This document shows, in pieces, positions 58,633 to 64,000 of a DNA stretch of 64,000 bases. The position numbers were made by a program, and so were the translations under genes. The stretch is taken from NCBI RefSeq assembly GCF_027942865.1, contig NC_134509.1, forward strand, positions 27,412,197-27,476,196, read 5' to 3'. The notes below the pieces were generated by a model. It was not told the DNA's origin. It saw only the letters and a program-made list of their open reading frames with translations, and ran no database searches. The stretch comes from Odontesthes bonariensis (lineage: Eukaryota; Chordata; Actinopteri; Atheriniformes; Atherinopsidae). Within the stretch, counting starts at the first letter, position 1. The number at the start of each line of letters is the position of its first letter.

Positions 58633-58638
58633 ATTAAA
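58633..58638 (+). terminator. candidate polyadenylation signal of the VCP-type gene
   Basis: ATTAAA 36 nt after the stop, followed by GTCTGTCT and TTGTTTCTGTGG, a good downstream element. The 3' UTR would be about 60 nt. An L2 LINE begins within 40 bp. Confidence 0.55.
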
Positions 58639-58673
58639 ACTGTCTGTCTAGATTTGTTTCTGTGGTTAAAAGT

Positions 58674-59810
58674 TCAATTCAATTCAATTCATTTTTATTT
58701 ATATAGCGCCAAATACAACAAATGTCATCTCAAGGCACTTAGATAGTAAGTCCAATTCAAGCCAATTGGAATTCAATTAATTAATAATAATCATAATTCA
58801 TAAAACCGCGACGGCGGCACTGTAACACCATTCAAAGGATGTTGGAACAGGGAAACACGAGTTAATGACCATAATAATATCACATATACATAAAGAGAGT
58901 AAAGTGAGGAAAGGTGTGTCAGATGAGGCCCCCCAGCAGTATAGCAGCTTAACTATGGGATGTTTCAGGATCACCTGAGCCATCCCTAACTATAAGCTTT
59001 ATCAAAAAGGAAAGTTTTAAGCCTGGTCTTAAAAGTGGAAAGGGTGTCTGCTTCCCGGACATTTACTGGCAGCTTATTCCACAATAGAGGGGCCTGATAA
59101 CTGAAGGCTCTGCCTCCCATTCTACTTTTAGAAACTCTGGGAACCTCAAGTAAACCTGCAGTTTGGGAACGAAGTGCTCTGTTAGGAAAATATCTTACAA
59201 TGAGATCTTTAAGATATGATGGAGCTCGGTCATTAAGAGCTTTATATGTAAGGAGAAGAATCTTAAATTCTATTCTGAATTTAACAGGGAGCCAATGAAG
59301 AGAAGCTAAAACTGGAGAAATATGATCTCTCCTGTTAGTTCTCGTCAAAACTCTGGCTGCAGCATTTTGGATCAACTGAAGGCTTTTCAGAGAATATGTG
59401 GGACAGCCCAATAATAAAGAATTACAGTAGTCCAATCTTGAAGTAACAAATGCATGGACTAGTTTTTCTGCATCACTCTGAGACAAGATGTTCCTGATTT
59501 TAACAATATTACGAAGGTGAAAGAAGGCAGTCCTAGAAACCTGTTTTATATGCGAGTCAAATGATAAGTTCTGGTCAAAAATAACTCCAAGGTTCCTCAC
59601 TGTAGAACTAGAAGCCAAGGAAATACCATCTAGAGTAACTATATAGCTAGACAATTTCTCCCTGAAACGCTCAGGTCCAAAGATAACGACTTCAGTTTTG
59701 TCTGAATTTAGCAGCAGACAGTTCTGAGTCATCCAGGTCTTTATGTCTTTAAGACATGCTTGTAGTCTGACCAACCTATTGGGTTCATCTGGTTTTATAG
59801 ATAAGTGTTT
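58674..59810 (-). mobile_element. 5'-truncated L2-type LINE
   Basis: The minus-strand ORF (to the stop just after 58986) reads LSIKPDEPNRLVRLQACLKD, NCLLLNSDKTEVVIFGPERF, TVRNLGVIFDQNLSFDSHIK, SRLDYCNSLLLGCP, AAARVLTRTNRRDHISPVLA and LHWLPVKFRIEFKILLLTYK, ending FKTRLKTFLFDKAYS. This is the reverse transcriptase part after the catalytic YADD, which is itself missing; family likeness starts abruptly at about 59810. The 3' end (58674-58700 on the + strand) is a (TTGAA)n-type tail as in fish L2. About 280 codons are still open, so the insertion is recent. Confidence 0.9.
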
Positions 59811-60435
59811 GATAAGAAATAAAGCTGAACCTAAAAATATCAAATCTTTGGTTTTCACTGTTTCCACTATGAAAGGTTAAACAGGTTTCCACTAATTTAC
59901 CCTTATTCAAAGCTTCTCTCGTTTTAAATAAAAAATAAAAGGTGGCCTGTTTTTCAAAATACAGCTTTTAGAAAATTTGTTGAGGGTGTTGGGTCCTGGT
60001 AGAGTTGTTCTCCAGCCCTGCTAGAAATTATCATTGCGCTAAACTGCAAAGAATCACAGAGGTTTGCATAATAGTAAATATATAGAATTACAGTTTAATA
60101 CTATTTGTAACTGCAGTAGTAATCTTATGAAGACAGTGGCCACATACTTGAAGATTGTGAGTTATTCATCTAAAGTATAGAAGGAGGATGTAAAACAGTA
60201 CAATATAAGGAGGATAAATATAAAACAAGGCAGTCATGATACAGGAGGATTTTATTACTGTGATTAAGACTCAGACTGAGCTTTATTGTCATTCAAACCA
60301 CTTGATATGTTAAGAACGAAACAGTTTCTCAGGTCTCGTTATTAAGAAAATATATTTCATGCCAGATTGTGGATAAAGGGATCATATAAAGAGATAAAGT
60401 TACAGCCGAATTTACAGTAATATGTATAATGTGGG
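59811..60435. other. intergenic sequence, nothing recognised
   Basis: AT-rich, no ORF of note, no clear repeat ends. It lies between the L2 LINE and the repeat remnant upstream of ndufb7. Confidence 0.4.
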
Positions 60436-60439
60436 TGGT

Positions 60440-60660
60440 ACCCATCCCTCAGGTCCTCTACCAGAGGCCTGGGAGTTTGAGGGTACTACAGAGTGTATTT
60501 GCTGTTCTTTTCTGGACACAGATCTCTGATGTTTTCCCTGGGATCTGCTGGAACCTCTCTTGCCATACTCGGCACAGATGTTCCCGTACACTTAGTCATG
60601 GCCTTCCATGTAAGCTGTACCTGCCTGCATCTTACACCCAGCTTCTATTGTCTGGAAGAC
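60440..60660 (-). repeat. remnant of a high-copy fish repeat, probably LINE
   Basis: The minus strand reads QQIPGKTSEICVQKR then TLKLPGLW and a stop, recalling the end of a common fish non-LTR ORF. On the + strand the phrase CTCTACCAGAGGCCTGGGAG is characteristic. Short and decayed; exact family not certain. Confidence 0.4.
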
Positions 60661-60670
60661 CTCTTTGTTT

Positions 60671-61245
60671 GGAAGTTTTTCTGTGCCATCAGAGTTTGAA
60701 TACGAATTTCTAATATTGAATTTTTACAGCATCAAAATCAGACTTTGAATTTGAAAAACCAACAGTGTAAAAAAAAAATTCAACTTCCAAAAATTCAGTG
60801 GAAAAAAACTTCAACTTCCAAAAATTCAGTGGAAAAAGAACCAGACTCAACATCCGGGTAAACAGGGAGAAGCAATCGATTAATCAGATCAGCTCAATAG
60901 ATATTGAGTAATATCTATTACTCAATTTTATTAACACAAATGGCAAATAAAGTAAACTCACTCACTGCAGCACCATCACCCGCGTTGGTGGACATGGCTG
61001 ATCTGTCCAATGTAGCGTAACTTGATTGGCTGCCGTTGGATGAATTGAGAGGGATCGATTGCTTCTCCCTGTTTACCCGGATGTTAAGTCTGGTTCTTTT
61101 TCCACTGAATTTTTTGAAGTTGAATTTTTTTTCCACTGAATTTTTTTCCACTGTTGGTTTTTCAAATTCAAAGTCTGATTTTGATGCTGTAAAAATTCAA
61201 TATTAGAAATTCGCATTCAAACTCTGATGGCACAGAAAAACTTCC
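60671..61245. mobile_element. fold-back element with arms of about 200 bp upstream of ndufb7
   Basis: The left arm (60671-60880) begins GGAAGTTTTTCTGTGCCATC and the right arm (61054-61245) is its inverted copy, with few differences except in runs of A and a short tandem duplication of AACTTCCAAAAATTCAGTGG in the left arm. The loop is about 170 bp. No target duplication was resolved and no ORF. Its right end is 259 bp before the ndufb7 start codon. Confidence 0.8.
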
Positions 61246-61347
61246 ATGTCTTTGCACAACCTGCACCTGGGGGGCCACTCGGCTCCAGCTGGGGGCGGTA
61301 ATGCGGCAAGACCAAGAAAAGGAAGAGGCAATAGCGCTCGACTGTTT

Positions 61348-61369
61348 ACTTCCGGTAACAGGCGGAAGT
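61348..61369. promoter_or_regulatory. paired ETS (GABPA/NRF-2) sites at the ndufb7 promoter
   Basis: ACTTCCGG (61348-61355) and GCGGAAGT (61362-61369) face each other 135-155 bp before the start codon. Tandem ETS sites bound by GABP are typical of nuclear genes for respiratory-chain subunits. Confidence 0.55.
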
Positions 61370-61503
61370 AGAAGCAGGGAGCTTCTGGAGGTGACCGAAT
61401 GGCAGATAGCAGAATAATTCTGTAAACATTTGATTGGCAGCGAGCAAAAGCAGACAATATACACTCCAATTTTAGGTAGTGGTGTTTAAACTTCGTCAGT
61501 GCC

Positions 61504-63301
61504 ATGGGAGCCCACCTCGCCAGACGGTATGTCACCGAAACGGGCACCGAACCGGACCCAGCGAAGAAATTTGAGTTCGACCCCGACTTAGGCTTCGGAG
61601 AGAGGAAGGAGAGAGGTCGGTGTGCAGCTGCCAGCTCGGGTTTACTTAAATATCTGCATCCTCCATGGTCTAAATGTTTGCTTAGAGCCCACTTAATTTA
61701 CTATCAATAATTGTGGCACAGGTCATTATTAAACAAAAAAAATGCAGTACTGTATTTAGCCCAGAAATTAAGAGTGCAATTAAGATGAGACCATAAAGTC
61801 GGGACACTGGTGGTTTGAGCAAAAATATCAGAGTTAAGTTATGCCAAGAATGCTTATCACAACAATTCTTCATCAGAACATGTATTAATGAAAATGAATT
61901 AGCCTGCAGTCTTAGTATTTAAAAAAAAAAAAAAAAAAAAAAAGATGATACCACAAAGAGGTGTAGAAAGATTCAGATAGACACAGGGACAACAATGAGA
62001 TGCAGAACGAACAAAATAAACTGTAAATGATCACAGAGAAATGCCAAAATATGAAAAGACGGATCACTTCAGAAATGCGAACTAACCGCAGAGACACAAC
62101 ACAAGCAGGGGTGATTTTAGCGTTAAATGAGACCACAAAACGATGTTTAAATATTCAAATCATGTATCAGATAAAATATGAGACACAAGACTCCTGTAAA
62201 GGATATTTTCTCAGTCTGAGTGAAGGACCTGGAGTGGATGTTTAATATGGCCTGTTGCTTCTAACTCTTTGATACTGTGAAATTGTTTGTTTATTTTGCG
62301 ATGAAAGGTAAAGATAAATGAACCCACTCTCTATTGGTATCGACCCCAAAAATATTAATATCTGATCTGACATAAATTAACGTTTTTAGCTTCATATAAA
62401 GAATATAGTTTTCTTTCCTTTCCCTTCCTCCTCTCATAATCGACATATGAGGCTTGACTGGATGATGACTGAAAAATCTGTTTTTCAGAGATGTTGGCGA
62501 CTCAGGAGCAGATGAACTTGGCCCAGGTGCCTTTGGAGCAGAGGGACTACTGTGCCCATTACCTAATGAAACTTATGAAGTGTAAGAGGGACAACTGGCC
62601 CAACTTCCTGGCCTGCAAGCATGAGAGACACGACTGGGACTACTGTGAACACCAGGAGTAAGTGTTAGATGGTTTAATACTCCGTTGAGGCTAGCTTTTG
62701 TTATTTGTATCTATAGGATCAAGTCTTACAGAGGGGTACTTTTAGCAGATCTCCCCCTTTCTGGTTTAACCGTATGGAAGGCTGCTGTGTAGAGAGATTT
62801 GCCTTCAATTATGAATACGTAGCAACGTGCAGTACTTTGAAAGGAGTTGATCTACCCTAGATGTTGTTCAGATTCAGAAATCTGATCCTAAATTTTGTGG
62901 TGTGCGTCACGTTTGTCCTCAAGCCCGACAAAACTAGTCTTGCTCTCAAGCTTTCAAACACCGAACGCAGACTTCTTCAGCATATGGCATCATCCAGCTG
63001 TGTAACTGTTCAGATTACCTTTGTGAGCATTTAAAGGAAACCCCAACCTTAAGATGAACAAAACACAATCGTTAGTTTCATTGTTTCCTTTAATTTAAGT
63101 TCTTCAAATACGGAGTCGTTTTTAACTCGTAGTGGAAAATTCAAAAGCCCTCAACCTCAGATCGAACAGTTGAAGTGATCAAATATTTCTGCTCTTACGT
63201 TTCTCGCCTTCAGCTATGTGATGCGCATGAAAGAGTACGAGAGGGAGAGGAGGCTCCAGCTGAGGAAGAAGAGAATCGAAGCTCAGGCTGAAGCTGCATG
63301 A
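61504..63301 (+). CDS. ndufb7: NADH dehydrogenase (ubiquinone) 1 beta subcomplex subunit 7 (B18)
   Basis: An accessory subunit of mitochondrial complex I on the intermembrane-space side of the membrane arm. Three exons: 61504-61615, 62489-62657, 63214-63301; 369 nt, 122 aa (human 137; the C-terminal tail is shorter). The N-terminus MGAHLARRY keeps the glycine that is myristoylated in mammals. The CHCH domain has the twin CX9C pattern with cysteines at 59, 69, 80 and 90: [18 protein letters not shown] and [14 protein letters not shown]. It is followed by the basic helix [19 protein letters not shown]. Import is expected through the MIA40 disulfide relay. The Kozak context GCCATGG is strong. 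Confidence 0.97.
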
Positions 63302-63357
63302 TCAGGATGCGCTGATCTGATTGGGCTTCTTTGTGTATATACCTGCTCTTGTTCACA

Positions 63358-63363
63358 TTAAAC
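63358..63363 (+). terminator. candidate polyadenylation signal of ndufb7
   Basis: ATTAAA 56 nt after the stop codon, followed by a T-rich stretch. Gives a very short 3' UTR, as usual for this gene. Confidence 0.55.
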
Positions 63364-63379
63364 AAAATTGTTTAAGCTC

Positions 63380-64000
63380 TACCACTCAGAGTTGTTTCTA
63401 ATGCTCTGCTGACATCACCAGGATGTAAAGTTGAGATCATAAGTTTATTGTCTGTCCCCAGTTCAGGACAAGTCTGACAGATATCAGCCTTTATCAGTAA
63501 CTGCAGATGTACTGGATAAACTAAGTGGTAAATTAAAGACAAGACAAAGCAATAACAACTTTGTTTCAGTTATTTTTATTTATTTTTTTTAATAAATTAC
63601 ATCAGACATCAACAAAATTAAATTCTACCATGATTCAGGTTTTGGAATTACAGGTATTAAAACTGTACGGCTAGATATAGACCAGGCGCTGATTCAATCC
63701 CCATAACGGTGTCGGATGATAAAAGAGGAGCCATTCAACACTGTACAATATTCACTATATAGCAGGTAGTTTCAGGGGAACGCTGCTCTGTGAGATAATG
63801 CACAAAAGCCAATTCATCTGTCAGAATAGGTTTGTTTGTCTGCAGTACAAAAAGAATTAGCACAAGTCTATTGTTACACATTTTCACTCAACACAGCAGG
63901 GTCTGGAAGCGGGAAGGGAACCATTTGGCTTGGAGGGGAAAAAAAAAAAGGGGGGGTGGGCTTAGACCCTATCAGACAGTCTAATGAATTCCAGTGAAGA
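63380..64000. other. right-hand end, no recognised gene
   Basis: No exon was found. On the minus strand AATAAA-type signals lie near 63570-63590, so this may be the 3' UTR of a convergent gene beginning right of the window. This is a guess from hexamers only. Confidence 0.3.

Overview
The window is vertebrate nuclear DNA, almost certainly from a ray-finned (teleost) fish. It has multi-exon genes with GT-AG introns, CpG-rich promoters, AATAAA/ATTAAA signals, and a typical fish repeat load: Tc1/mariner, hAT, TTAA-flanked inverted-repeat elements, a Rex3-type LINE with (ATGG)n tails and an L2-type LINE. Six protein genes are all read on the + strand. I rebuilt them exon by exon; the coding lengths of the five complete genes are multiples of three and every splice junction is phase-consistent.

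Layout: (1) 591-8059, the last 14 exons of a complement C3-type gene, cut by the left window edge, with a Tc1 transposon in one intron and an older Tc1 relic in another. (2) 8.1-11.3 kb, a repeat-rich intergenic stretch where three inverted-repeat elements sit one inside another next to a fourth. (3) 11691-15210, ASF1 histone chaperone (asf1b-like, 199 aa). (4) 17.2-33.3 kb, prkaca, the PKA catalytic subunit alpha (351 aa), behind a CpG-rich promoter with a perfect cAMP response element. (5) 37224-48336, samd1, a winged-helix/SAM CpG-island binder (668 aa). (6) 50718-58597, a VCP/p97 AAA+ ATPase (808 aa). (7) 61504-63301, ndufb7, a complex I accessory subunit (122 aa). The last 0.6 kb holds no recognised gene.

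The genes do not form an operon or pathway; they are neighbours by conserved synteny. ASF1B, PRKACA, SAMD1 and NDUFB7 are close together on human 19p13.12, and C3 is on 19p13.3. The VCP-type gene is the exception: human VCP is on chromosome 9. A VCP copy in a 19p-like block, with a changed first Walker A loop, a rewritten C-terminal tail and no CpG island, suggests an old duplicate that mammals lack. This is the most interesting gene-level observation. Others are an extra 83-bp intron in prkaca relative to the 10-exon mammalian gene, a GC-AG intron in the same gene, and several large inverted-repeat elements, one ending about 260 bp from the ndufb7 start codon. No novel multi-gene system, CRISPR array, retroviral or LTR element was found.
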